Shown here: positions 43,073 to 52,200 of the stretch, in pieces
Position numbering within the stretch: the first letter of the stretch is position 1
Layout: every line of letters starts with the position of its first letter
Assembly (NCBI GenBank): GCA_934276735.1
Contig: CAKQTG010000002.1
Coordinates: forward strand, 62,001-126,000
Source: an uncultured Alphaproteobacteria bacterium
GTDB lineage: Bacteria > Pseudomonadota > Alphaproteobacteria > Rs-D84
Length of the DNA stretch: 64,000 nucleotides
Direction of reading: 5' to 3'
The notes under the pieces: generated by a model
Told to the model about the DNA's origin: nothing
Databases searched by the model: none
Seen by the model: the letters and a program-made list of their open reading frames with translations, nothing else
Program-made: the position numbers and the translations under genes

Positions 43073-44005
43073 TTACTTTTGCATTGGTTCAACGGCGTAT
43101 TCCCCCGGGCGAATTGTGCGCAGACGGTTGCTGGCACTGGATGTGCCGGCGTCTTCGTCATCAACTGCGGCGCGGAAAGTCATACCGTTTGTCGTAAATT
43201 CTGTCTTGAACAACGCGTAACCTGTGCCACCGCCGGTGGTTGGACCCTGCATCCCCAGTGAATAATAACCGCCCAAGATGCCATAGTCCAAATCAATATA
43301 GTCAATGCTGACCAATAATGACACGTTGCTGATGCCGTCACTGGTCATATTGCATGCAAATTCACGATTAGATAGGGTTGCCTGGGAATTGATTGGCACA
43401 ACGATATCCATAACAGTCGGTTCACACCGGCGTTCAATGCCGTTGACCAAGAATTCATATGTCATACCAACGGTCGCCTTGGACAGGCCGGTTGAAACAT
43501 TTACCTGGGAAATGGTTGCCTTGGGAATCTTGACCAGGGCGTTGGCAATGCCACTGCGGACCGGGAACGATATGCCCGATTGCAGGCAGTCACGCGAAAA
43601 TGGGTCTGCCTCGCATATATAAACACGTGAATGGCCGTTCATCATGAACATGTTTGCCAGGCTGTTGAACAAGAACGTCCGTGTGATTTTTTCGTTCAGA
43701 CGTGTGCAGCCAAAATTACGGCACACAATCATCGGGCGGTCGGCAAAGATTACGCCGGGATGTGCCTGCTCTTCGGCGGCACGGGCGTCAATAATATTCT
43801 GGTCATAGTCCAGACTGTCCGCGCGTTCCATAAATTCTGTTTCCGGAATGAAATTCGGGTCATCTGGGTATGCATAATACGACTGGACCGGGGTTTCGGT
43901 GTAAATAGTCTGGAAATTGTCATACACGATTTCTTCGTCTGCCAGCGCAGGCGTGGTCGCCGCACATACAGATGCGATAATCACTGGTAAAATAAATCTA
44001 GCCAT
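43073..44005 (-). CDS. Exported protein cotranscribed with a two-component system, unknown
   Basis: 310 aa. AAAGG 8-10 bases before the ATG. Signal peptide MARFILPVIIASVCAATTPALA. The mature part is acidic at the start, has six Cys and a beta-rich C-terminal half with Gly/Thr/Tyr (GILGGYYSLGMQGPTTGGGTG). No family known to me. Its stop abuts the response regulator start, so it heads an operon exported protein, regulator, kinase; a ligand-sensing or reporter role toward the kinase is possible, but only from position. Confidence 0.65.
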   Translation of the reverse strand: MARFILPVIIASVCAATTPALADEEIVYDNFQTIYTETPVQSYYAYPDDPNFIPETEFMERADSLDYDQNIIDARAAEEQAHPGVIFADRPMIVCRNFGCTRLNEKITRTFLFNSLANMFMMNGHSRVYICEADPFSRDCLQSGISFPVRSGIANALVKIPKATISQVNVSTGLSKATVGMTYEFLVNGIERRCEPTVMDIVVPINSQATLSNREFACNMTSDGISNVSLLVSIDYIDLDYGILGGYYSLGMQGPTTGGGTGYALFKTEFTTNGMTFRAAVDDEDAGTSSASNRLRTIRPGEYAVEPMQK

Positions 44006-44088
44006 ATCAAAGCCTTTCGTTCTCTCGTAGGTAAATCTTAGAACATTTGCGCGGGTTGTGTCAAAGCAAAAAATATTTTTATTGCAAG

Positions 44089-44116
44089 TTGACCTTTGTT
44101 TGTTCTACATTATAAT
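44089..44116 (+). promoter_or_regulatory. Promoter of the 44157-48371 unit
   Basis: TTGACC (44089-44094), 16-base spacer, TATAAT (44111-44116); AAAGG follows before the ATG at 44157. Confidence 0.7.
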
Positions 44117-44156
44117 GCGAAATTGAAGAAAAAGTAAAAACAGAAAGGTGAGAGCC

Positions 44157-44816
44157 ATGGTTGATGTCATTATTTCCGGCGAGTCTGGCAAACTGCATGC
44201 GGTATATCATAAATCAGTCGTGCCATCCGCCCCGTTGGCGGTTGTGCTGTCTGGGAATCCGCGGCAAAAGCATCATATGAACGACCGTGTGTCGTATGCG
44301 ATGTTCCGGGCATTTATGGATATTGGCTTTTCTGTGGTTCGCTTTAACTATCGCGGGGTCAATGATTCCGAAGGGGCAATTGGCACCACGGCGGACAATA
44401 TGTTGGATATCGCGACCGTGATTGACTGGATTCAGAATAAAAATGAAGACAGCGATAAAATCTGGTTGGCGGGCCACCAATTGGGCGCGTGGTATGTGTT
44501 GCAGGCAATGATGCGCCGACCCGAGGTATCAGGCTTTGCCCTGGTGTCGCCAGATGCCAGTGTGTCGGATTTTGCGTTTCTGTCGCCACGTCCAAATCGT
44601 GGGCTGTTATTACAAGGTGCGGCAGAGCCAGATGATGCACGTGCATTTGCAACGCATCTGACCCAGGTGTTAAAGAAACAGGCGCAAATTGACCTGGAAA
44701 CAATCCGGGTGAAAAATGCCGATGCGAATTATTCTACGCCGGCGGATCTGCGCCAGATGTATAATGATTTAAAGGCATATGTTGGTCGTGAAAACGCCGA
44801 GGACAAGTTGTTGTAG
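44157..44816 (+). CDS. Alpha/beta-hydrolase fold protein with altered nucleophile elbow
   Basis: 219 aa, start at 44157 with AAAGG 8 bases upstream. It follows the COG2945-type small alpha/beta hydrolases: LSGNPRQKHHMNDRVSYAM at the oxyanion side, F-N-Y-R-G-V-N-x-S-E-G, and a later LLLQGAAEPDD. The nucleophile elbow, normally G-x-S-x-G, reads G106-H-Q-L-G110, so Ser is replaced by Gln108. It may be a non-catalytic relative or use another residue. First gene of a plus-strand run to tolA. Confidence 0.75.
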   Translation: MVDVIISGESGKLHAVYHKSVVPSAPLAVVLSGNPRQKHHMNDRVSYAMFRAFMDIGFSVVRFNYRGVNDSEGAIGTTADNMLDIATVIDWIQNKNEDSDKIWLAGHQLGAWYVLQAMMRRPEVSGFALVSPDASVSDFAFLSPRPNRGLLLQGAAEPDDARAFATHLTQVLKKQAQIDLETIRVKNADANYSTPADLRQMYNDLKAYVGRENAEDKLL

Positions 44817-44818
44817 TA

Positions 44819-45811
44819 ATGCAAGCGGACAAAGATAGATTTTTAGACCCAAATATACCCGATGAAATGGCGGCGTCTATTCGGCCACATACATTATCGG
44901 ATTTTATTGGTCACAATGCGCTGAAACAGAATTTGTCTGTGTTCATATCGGGGGCCAAATCCCGGGGCGAGGCAATGGACCACGTCCTGTTATACGGGCC
45001 ACCGGGACTGGGCAAGACGACACTGGCGCATATTGTGGCAAACGAATTGGGCACAAATTTTCGTGCGACGTCGGCCCCCATGTTGACCAAGCAAGGCGAC
45101 CTGGCCGCGATATTGACTGCGCTGGAACCGATGGACGTGCTGTTTATCGATGAAATCCACCGTTTGCCGACCGCAATCGAAGAAGTCTTGTATTCCGCAA
45201 TGGAAGATTTTAAATTGGACATCATGCTGGGCGAAGGGCCGTCTGCGAAAAGTGTTCGTATTGACCTGCCCCCGTTCACACTGGTTGGGGCGACAACCCG
45301 CACAGGTTTGCTGTCTAACCCATTGCGTGACCGATTTGGGATTGATTTGCGTCTGACGTTTTATTCGCCGGACGATTTGGCAAAGATTGTCATGCGCAGT
45401 GCGAGTATTTTGGGCACACCAATTGATGCAGATGCGGCGTTGATGCTGGCGCGCAGTGCGCGTGGCACACCACGTATTGCAAATCGACTGTTAAAGCGTG
45501 CACGTGATTTTGCGGCGGCATTGTCGCGCAACACGATTTCCGCGGATACGGTCAAGACCACCCTGTTCCAATTACATATTGACGGGTGTGGTCTGGACGA
45601 GATTGATCGCGAGTATATGTCGACGATTGTTCGGCACTATGCTGGGGGGCCGGTCGGTATCGAAAATTTGGCAGCAGCGTTGTCAGAACCATCTGACACC
45701 ATAGAGGATGTAATTGAACCGTATTTAATGCAATTGGGCTTTGTCCAGCGCACGCCACGTGGGCGTGTTATTACGGATGCTGGTTATGCCCACCTAGGGT
45801 TGGAGAAATAA
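44819..45811 (+). CDS. ruvB: Holliday junction branch migration ATPase RuvB
   Basis: Hexameric motor that drives branch migration with RuvA. 330 aa: Walker A GPPGLGKTT, Walker B LFIDEIHR, sensor 1 GATTRTG, arginine finger region FGIDLRL, and the C-terminal winged helix ending GFVQRTPRGR. Starts 2 bases after the upstream stop without a ribosome site. ruvA and ruvC are not adjacent. Confidence 0.97.
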   Translation: MQADKDRFLDPNIPDEMAASIRPHTLSDFIGHNALKQNLSVFISGAKSRGEAMDHVLLYGPPGLGKTTLAHIVANELGTNFRATSAPMLTKQGDLAAILTALEPMDVLFIDEIHRLPTAIEEVLYSAMEDFKLDIMLGEGPSAKSVRIDLPPFTLVGATTRTGLLSNPLRDRFGIDLRLTFYSPDDLAKIVMRSASILGTPIDADAALMLARSARGTPRIANRLLKRARDFAAALSRNTISADTVKTTLFQLHIDGCGLDEIDREYMSTIVRHYAGGPVGIENLAAALSEPSDTIEDVIEPYLMQLGFVQRTPRGRVITDAGYAHLGLEK

Positions 45812-45815
45812 AGTT

Positions 45816-46247
45816 ATGTCAATGACAACGACAGTTGAATATAATATTCACAAATTCCCATTTACGGCGGCGTATTGCGATACGGATGCGGGTGGCATAG
45901 TCTATCACGGTCGGTATATTGAAATTGCCGAACGCGCGCGTATGGATTGGCTGCGTGGGGTAACGTTCCCAGATGGCGACATTGGATTCATAATTCGTGA
46001 TTTGTCAGTGCAGTATAAGTGTCCATTGCATGTTCGTGATGAATTGGTTGTTGAATCTGCGGTCGCAGAGTTGCGTTCTGCGGCGGTATTGATGGAACAG
46101 AAATTCATGCATGGCGATACCGTTTGCGCAATTATGAAGAGCACGGCCGTCTATGTCGGTGGCAATATGCGGCCAAAGCGTATCCCGGCAGTGGTAATTG
46201 AACGCATCCTGAATCCGATGGCATCGGCCACCAGCAAGCAGAGATAA
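45816..46247 (+). CDS. ybgC: YbgC-type acyl-CoA thioesterase, copy 1
   Basis: 143-aa single hot-dog domain. The catalytic Asp of the YbgC/4-hydroxybenzoyl-CoA thioesterase type is in YCDTDAGGIVYHGRYIEIAERARMDWLRG. Cleaves acyl-CoA thioesters and usually opens the tol-pal operon, as here. GGAG lies 10 bases before the ATG. Closely followed by a second copy with a 49-base identical stretch. Confidence 0.88.
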   Translation: MSMTTTVEYNIHKFPFTAAYCDTDAGGIVYHGRYIEIAERARMDWLRGVTFPDGDIGFIIRDLSVQYKCPLHVRDELVVESAVAELRSAAVLMEQKFMHGDTVCAIMKSTAVYVGGNMRPKRIPAVVIERILNPMASATSKQR

Positions 46248-46262
46248 TAAAAGCCGCCCATA

Positions 46263-46646
46263 ATGTCAGCCACACACACATTCTCATTTGCTATTGCATA
46301 CGCGGATACGGACGCGGGTGGTATTGTCTATCACGGTCGGTATATTGAAATTGCCGAACGCGCGCGTATGGATTTGCTGCGTGGCATCTGTATGCCGGGC
46401 GATGACATTGGTTTTGTTGTTCGTGAATTGCACATTAAATATATCCAGCCATTAAAACTGGGCGATGAATTTGTGGTTGAAACGGTAATAACGCACGTTG
46501 GCGCGGCGTCGATGGATTTACAACAAAAGTTCGTGCGTGGTGATGAAATTTGTGCTATACTGGGCCTAACGGTTGTATATATTGATGGCGACATGCGCCC
46601 CAAGCGCATACCCAATCAGATTTTACAGAAAGTAACTGTGGAATAA
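46263..46646 (+). CDS. ybgC: YbgC-type acyl-CoA thioesterase, copy 2
   Basis: 127 aa, same active-site block as copy 1 (DTDAGGIVYHGRYIEI) but the rest of the chain differs widely, e.g. LHIKYIQPLKLGDEFVVETV against LSVQYKCPLHVRDELVVESA. 15 bases after copy 1, no obvious ribosome site. Either the pair forms a mixed hot-dog dimer or one has changed substrate. Confidence 0.87.
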   Translation: MSATHTFSFAIAYADTDAGGIVYHGRYIEIAERARMDLLRGICMPGDDIGFVVRELHIKYIQPLKLGDEFVVETVITHVGAASMDLQQKFVRGDEICAILGLTVVYIDGDMRPKRIPNQILQKVTVE

Positions 46647-46668
46647 TCAAGGAAAAAGGAAAGGAAAA

Positions 46669-47163
46669 ATGACGAATAGTTTCTCGTTGGTGAATTTGTT
46701 CACCGGTGACATTATGACATTGTTTATATCACTGGTTCTGGTGGTGGCCAGTATTATGTCATGGGCAATTATTATTGAAAAAATCCGTCTGTGGCGTTAC
46801 CAGCGTAAAAATCCGGTTAAAATTAAATCGGGCGATAATCTGGATTTGATTGTAGAACACCTGACGCGTCCATTTGACAAGAATCTGTGGTTCTTGTCCA
46901 TGGTGTCGTATGTTGCGCCGTTTATCGGGCTGTTTGGCACGATTTGGGGCGTTATGGATTCTTTTGCGTCAATTGGCGTGAATCAGTCGGTATCGATTGG
47001 CGTTGTTGCGCCAGGTCTGGCGACAGCGTTGGGAACAACGGCGTTGGGACTGATTGCAGCGGTGCCGGCGGCAATCGCATATCAGTATTTTATCAAGAAA
47101 GCGGACGAATTATACGACGATTTGGATGACACGCGTCGTGAAATGCAGGCTGCACGTAAATAA
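46669..47163 (+). CDS. tolQ: TolQ, compact form
   Basis: Inner-membrane proton channel subunit of the Tol system. 164 aa against the usual ~230. TM1 (FISLVLVVASIMSWAIII), TM2 (MVSYVAPFIGLFGTIWGVM) and TM3 (GLATALGTTALGLIAAVPAAIAYQYF) are intact, including the family G-L-F-G-T-x-W-G-x-M and the A-L-x-T-T-A-x-G-L signatures. The lost length is in the cytoplasmic loop between TM1 and TM2, only about 50 residues here. AAAGGAAAAA ribosome site. Confidence 0.9.
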   Translation: MTNSFSLVNLFTGDIMTLFISLVLVVASIMSWAIIIEKIRLWRYQRKNPVKIKSGDNLDLIVEHLTRPFDKNLWFLSMVSYVAPFIGLFGTIWGVMDSFASIGVNQSVSIGVVAPGLATALGTTALGLIAAVPAAIAYQYFIKKADELYDDLDDTRREMQAARK

Positions 47164-47173
47164 GGGGGCGTTC

Positions 47174-47575
47174 ATGTCGCGCAGAAGACAGAGAAATTCT
47201 GATGCCGCAATTTCGTTGACGCCAATGATTGACGTTATGACGGTGTTGCTGGCGGTATTTATGGTAACAACCCCAATGATGACGACGGGCATTGATTTGG
47301 ATTTGCCGAATGCTGGTCATACTACTTTGACGGGTAATGACCATGCAATTCAAATCAGTGTTGATGCATCGGGGCACTATTTTATTGGACAACAGCAGTT
47401 GTCGCGTGACGACGTTGTAAAACGTGCAATTGCGATGCGCGGTGAAAATCCACAATTGACGATAATGATAAACGGCGATCGTCGTGCCGACTATGGCGCG
47501 GTGATGTCGGTTATGGGTAAATTAAAGGATGCCGGGTTCCAACGTGTTGGGCTGCGCACCCAGGTGGATAAGTAA
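47174..47575 (+). CDS. tolR: TolR
   Basis: 133 aa: basic cytoplasmic start MSRRRQRNSDAA, a single TM with the proton-relay Asp in LTPMIDVMTVLLAVFMV, and an ExbD/TolR periplasmic domain (ISVDASGHYFIG, LTIMINGDRRADYGAVM). Works with TolQ to energise TolA. GGGGGCG 4 bases before the ATG; 10-base gap from tolQ. Confidence 0.94.
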   Translation: MSRRRQRNSDAAISLTPMIDVMTVLLAVFMVTTPMMTTGIDLDLPNAGHTTLTGNDHAIQISVDASGHYFIGQQQLSRDDVVKRAIAMRGENPQLTIMINGDRRADYGAVMSVMGKLKDAGFQRVGLRTQVDK

Positions 47576-47615
47576 ATGGCAGAGTGCAACGTTCAGAGTG
47601 CAGAGTTCTGATAAT

Positions 47616-48371
47616 ATGAAATATAAATTTAATGTCTTCAAGTCTGAAAATCTGATGATGTCCGTGATGGGACATCTGGTGGTGCTGGCGGTGATGATAA
47701 CGTCGTTTGCATTGGTGGTTGACCGTGCAACACTGGTCGCGCCCGACCGAATTCAGATTTATGAAATTGACCTGAATGCGGTACGCGTGTCTGGGGACGA
47801 GTCTATATTGTATAACGTCAATGCGGATACAACCCCGACACCCGATGCACCGAAACCAGAACAAAAACCCGAACCCGCCCCCGCGCCGGCGGTTGATGAT
47901 AAACCGATTGAATCACCATCATTGATAGAAGATGCTGCGCCAGACACGCCCCAGGATACCGCGGCCCCGTCAGACGCCACGAATCCAGATGACACACCCG
48001 CACCGCGTAAAAAGACGGTTGTTCGTGTCAATCGCCAGGTTGTATCCCTGGACCGCACGTTGACAATATCGGTGGTCGACGCGTTGCGTGTTGCGATGAC
48101 GCGTTGTTGGGCAATTGACACAAATCATCCGGGTATTGGGGATATTCGTGCGGTGGCGCATTTGACGATGCGGCGCAATGGCACGGTGCGTGATGTGTGG
48201 TTCGAATCGGCGGCACGTGCAGATTCTGATCCGGCGTTTGCATATGTTTTGGACACGATACGGTCGGCAATAAACGTGTGCCAACCGTTCAAGATGTTGC
48301 CCCAGAATGAATTTTCAAAGTGGGAAAAAATTCAATTGACCTTTTACCCGACCCAGGGCAAGGTTATGTAA
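47616..48371 (+). CDS. tolA: TolA-like protein
   Basis: 251 aa. One N-terminal TM (MMSVMGHLVVLAVMITSFAL), a disordered Pro/Ala/Asp/Glu arm at about 70-135 and a TonB/TolA-like C-terminal domain (AHLTMRRNGTVRDVWFESAARA, with two conserved Cys). Shorter than the 420-aa E. coli TolA, whose middle is helical rather than Pro-rich. 40 bases after tolR; the gap includes an AGAGTGC repeat. tolB and pal do not follow; a terminator does. Confidence 0.82.
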   Translation: MKYKFNVFKSENLMMSVMGHLVVLAVMITSFALVVDRATLVAPDRIQIYEIDLNAVRVSGDESILYNVNADTTPTPDAPKPEQKPEPAPAPAVDDKPIESPSLIEDAAPDTPQDTAAPSDATNPDDTPAPRKKTVVRVNRQVVSLDRTLTISVVDALRVAMTRCWAIDTNHPGIGDIRAVAHLTMRRNGTVRDVWFESAARADSDPAFAYVLDTIRSAINVCQPFKMLPQNEFSKWEKIQLTFYPTQGKVM

Positions 48372-48397
48372 AAAAGCGCGCCATCGGCGCGTTTTTA
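48371..48397 (+). terminator. Terminator after tolA
   Basis: CGCGCC/GGCGCG stem, ATC loop, T run. Confidence 0.8.
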
Positions 48398-48400
48398 ATA

Positions 48401-48460
48401 GAGAGCAGAGTGTAGAGAGCAGAGAGCAATGAAATTGTCCGCCGATGGCGGACAATAAGG
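48401..48460. repeat. Dispersed AGAGAGC repeat block
   Basis: AGAGAGCAGAG units leading into AGCAATGAAATTGTCCGCCGATGGCGGAC; same order as 12057-12112. Confidence 0.6.
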
Positions 48461-48484
48461 TGCGCATACGCGCAACACCATTCA

Positions 48485-48516
48485 CCTGGATTCTGGGGTC
48501 AAGCCCCAGAATGACA
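48485..48516. repeat. REP-like palindrome, type ATTCTGGGG
   Basis: ATTCTGGGG/CCCCAGAAT around TCAAG. An inverted copy is at 48583-48614. Confidence 0.75.
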
Positions 48517-48582
48517 CTTATGAATAAGACCGCGATATAAAAGTGAACAATGTTCGTAAAATAAATACAAATACACCGCCTT

Positions 48583-48614
48583 TGTCATCCTGGGGCTTGA
48601 CCCCAGGATCCAGG
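48583..48614. repeat. REP-like palindrome, inverted copy
   Basis: ATCCTGGGG/CCCCAGGAT around CTTGA; reverse-complement partner of 48485-48516 with two compensating changes that keep the stem paired. Confidence 0.75.
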
Positions 48615-48652
48615 TCATATAAATGTTGCGAGCGGACGCGAGCACAAACATC

Positions 48653-48716
48653 GCTCTCTGCTCTCTTGTGATAACGACACCCCGCCCTGCGGGCACCCCT
48701 CTGGCCAGAGGGGAAC
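48653..48716. repeat. Dispersed ~64-bp intergenic repeat, copy A
   Basis: GCTCTCTGCTCTCTT, then ACACCCCGCCCTGCGGGCAC and CCCTCTGGCCAGAGGGGAAC. Near-identical copy at 57714-57778; a diverged one at 57334-57376. The 48398-48785 spacer contains no gene beyond these repeats. Confidence 0.75.
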
Positions 48717-48789
48717 CAGTAAGGCGCGCAACATTGCTCTCTTTATCGCGACGGAGCGTAGCGAAGACGGATGCTCTCTCTAAAAAAGA

Positions 48790-48811
48790 AGAACCGCCCG
48801 GATGGGCGGTT
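48790..48811 (-). terminator. Terminator of rnpB (minus strand)
   Basis: AACCGCCC/GGGCGGTT with ATCC loop, then CTTCTTTTTT on the minus strand. Confidence 0.8.
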
Positions 48812-49138
48812 ACCAGACACACGATAAGCCGGATTCTGTTCTGCCCCGGAGCCGTCATAACAACCGCCATCGGGGTAGCGAGCATAATCAATCTGCATCC
48901 GATGTTACCACCGGACGTCAAGCCTTCTACCCGCCCCCTGGTTGGGACACTTTAACGGGGGCCTATTTGAAGTTGCTGCGCACAGAGATTGCCCGTTTCA
49001 CTCGAATTTAATCGTTTCGTCACTGTTGCTCTAATCGTCGGGTCGCCCCGCTCGGTCATTAGCCGATGTGCCGTCCCATGCAGTCCGGACTTTCCTCCGC
49101 CCGGGGAAACCGGGCGACTATGCTCTGCGCGTCTGGAT
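48811..49138 (-). ncRNA. rnpB: RNase P RNA
   Basis: Bacterial type A catalytic RNA that trims tRNA 5' ends. On the minus strand the universal GGAGGAAAGTCCGGAC follows a GCCCGG...CCGGGC helix near 49085-49115; the AAATAGGC, GGGTAGAAGGCTTGACG and terminal ACAGAATCCGGCTTAT (48822-48842) segments follow in the expected order. P1 closes as CCAGAC (5', from 49136) with GTCTGG (3', to 48813). Ends are set by P1 and the terminator, so good to a few bases. Confidence 0.95.
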
Positions 49139-49283
49139 GGACAAAATTTTACCAGCAATTTGTCAAAATTCAATGAAAATTTTGTCGCGCGCGCCGTGCG
49201 CAAACAAAAAAGTATTTTTCCCTTGCAGTGAATACGGCTTTTTTTCTAAGATGAATAATAAAAGAGAAAAAGAAGTGGGAAGA

Positions 49284-52200
49284 ATGTCCAGAATTCTGCG
49301 TGTTTTTGCGTTTGTGGTTGGTGTTTTTTATGCTGGCAATGTGCTGGCGGAGGGCTATACATGCCCCACGTACAAGCAATATACCAGTTGCGCATCTGGG
49401 TATTACATGACGGCCAGTGCGTCGTCAACGGTGCATAACGGCACATCTGCGGTCGGAAATGCGTGTCGTCCCTGCTCTGTTATGGGCCAATACAATGGCG
49501 TTGATAAATACACCTGTGTCGGTGGCACGGCCGCACCACTCCATAAAATGGTTACGGTGTCATATAATTTAAATAATGGAACAATTCGTTCAGGCAGCGA
49601 ATTTGAAAACAGGATAACATGTGAATTAGGCGAGCCGTGTAATCTAAATAAGGGGACTGAAAGCAACTTCTATCGTGCGGGATATCGTTTGGTTGGCTGG
49701 TCAACATCCAGTTCGGCGACGTCTGGTTCATTTTCAATGACGTTTACGGCAAAAACCACGGTTTATGCGGTTTGGTCAAAGTGCGCATCTGGGAGCTACA
49801 AGGGAACATCAACATCAGAAACACCGGCGGCGGCGTGCACGGCAATGTCATATGGTTATTATGGCACGGGGTGTGATTCCAACCAGTCCGCCTGTACTGG
49901 CCAGGCCCAGTGTACCGGCACCACATACTGCGAAGATCATATAAAACAAGAATGCCCAGACCCCAACGATACCACGCACCAGCGCGAGACGTTCCCAACC
50001 GCATACAAGGGGGCAAAGTTTTCCAGTGCCGGTGTGATGTCGGCAAATGGACGTGGCGTGGCCAGCGAGTGCCAGGCATTGATATGGTATGACCCAGATC
50101 CAAACGCAACGGGCCAACGCGTTGGATTGTATGAATACGTGCGCCTGGATGACGCAACAATGCGATACCAGGGAACCGTGGACGCATGGGCATACGATGC
50201 GGTTGGGCCGGGATATTACCTGTATAATAAGGGGGGGTGCGGCGCATATGCGTATTATAAATCGGTGGCGGTGTGCCCGGTTGGTGCGGCGTGCCCCGGC
50301 AAGTCCAAGGTATCGTGCAGTTCATCGAACGAGTCCACCGTTCATACCGAAACATTTGGTTTGAATGTCTGCACCGGTGGTAAAACAACAGCCATGACCG
50401 GTGCAACAACGTGCAGTGCGACGTGTTCAAACGCAACCGGTGCCAACACATGGACAACACCAACATGGTCATCATCGACCAAGCAAATATGGAACAAGTG
50501 CGCCATCAACACATGTTCGACCGGATACACACGTGGTGGCAGCGCCAGCAGCACCGCGACCAGTTCATATACCTGTAACGCAAATTGTAACAAGGTGACG
50601 TTGGTCGGCACGTATAATGGTGGCTCGGGTTCGGATTTGGTGGTGTATAAAAAGACTGGTTCAACAACGTGGTATAGTAACAGCACATGCACCACCGCAA
50701 TAACCAAGGTTTCGGGCATCCTGCCGATCAAGCAAAATGCATTGTATGCCGGACACTACAATACTTCGGCGGCATCCGGCGGAACGCGGTGTGTGACGGG
50801 TACGGGCGAACTTGTTGCGTCGGGTTCGTGCAATGTCAACGGCGATCTAAGGTTATATCCCCAGTTTATCTGTGATGGTAAATATGCGGGTTCTGGGCAA
50901 TATACATCTGGGACGTGTACTGGAACGGTTTATACGATTACGCTGCGGAATTATAATGATACCGCGCCACACAGCACGATATATGAAAAGTATAATACGG
51001 GCTGGTATAGTAACAGCACGGCGACAACCGTGCTCAGCAAGGCATCCGTTCCAACCCGCACGGGATATACGTTCCGCGGATTCTATACGGCGAAACAGCC
51101 CGATTTAACCGCATCGGGTGGCACGGGCACGCGCCGCATCACGGCGGACGGAACGTTGCCGACCCCCACAACGTTTGATAATGCGACCAGCCTGTATGCC
51201 GCATGGGCAACGAATTGTGTTCAACCATCAAATGGCAAGTGCACACTGACCATCAATAATGACGGCACGGCGACATATACCACAACATGTAATGCGGGAT
51301 ACTATCTCAGTGGTGCCGGCACGTATAAGCCAACCTGTACACCGTGCGGCGCTGGCACATACAGCGCGGGCGGCACGGCAACATCGTGCACAACCTGCCC
51401 CGGCGAATATACGCACAGTGACGGCGCACGTTCATCAATAAATAACTGTTATTTGATTACCACGGCGGGTAAATACGTCGCAACCGCGGGCGCAGGTCAG
51501 GTTACGTGTGATGACACGACAACGTTTTACTATCCCGGTGAAACCAAGGTTTACTATGGCAAAACCGGTGGTGCTGAGCCACTGAATGCTGGGGAATGGA
51601 ATGCCGTGAACGTCGGTGGCACATGTGCGGACAAAGAATATTGTCCGGCGGGAACGTGGGGCGACGTCAGCGGATACTGCGAGCCCATACCGGCGGGATA
51701 TTATCCAGAGGTTTCAGGTTGCTATACCACCGATGATGATGGCAATGGTATCGGTTGTTGGGGGTATGAACCGTGCAGTGACCTGCCCGGCGTGTCGGTG
51801 ACGGGTGGAACATATACATCGGTGGCACAGTCCAAGAACAACAAGGCGTGTAAGTACACCGCCCCGGCCAAGACAATCGCCGGATGCGCGACGGTGACAT
51901 CAAACACCGTGACATATACCGGTTCGGAATGGCCCACGTCAACATATACCGTGACGCCCAGTGCCGGTTATGTTGCGTCGAATAACGATACGGACAGTGC
52001 AACGTGCTCGCCTGGTATCTGGACCATTACGTTGAACGCAACCACAAATGGTGGCACGGGTGGAACAAGTGTTATTTACGAAAAATATAACACTGGGTTC
52101 TATTCAGATGCCGGGGCAACATCGCTGATATCAACAATCACCGTCCCGACCAAGATGAACAGCGTGTTTAACGGATATTACACGGCGGCGACGGGGGGCA

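Noticed and set aside
49068..49283. 72-codon upstream extension of the giant gene
   Set aside because: It lies on the antisense side of the RNase P RNA; a ribosome site and signal peptide begin at 49284.
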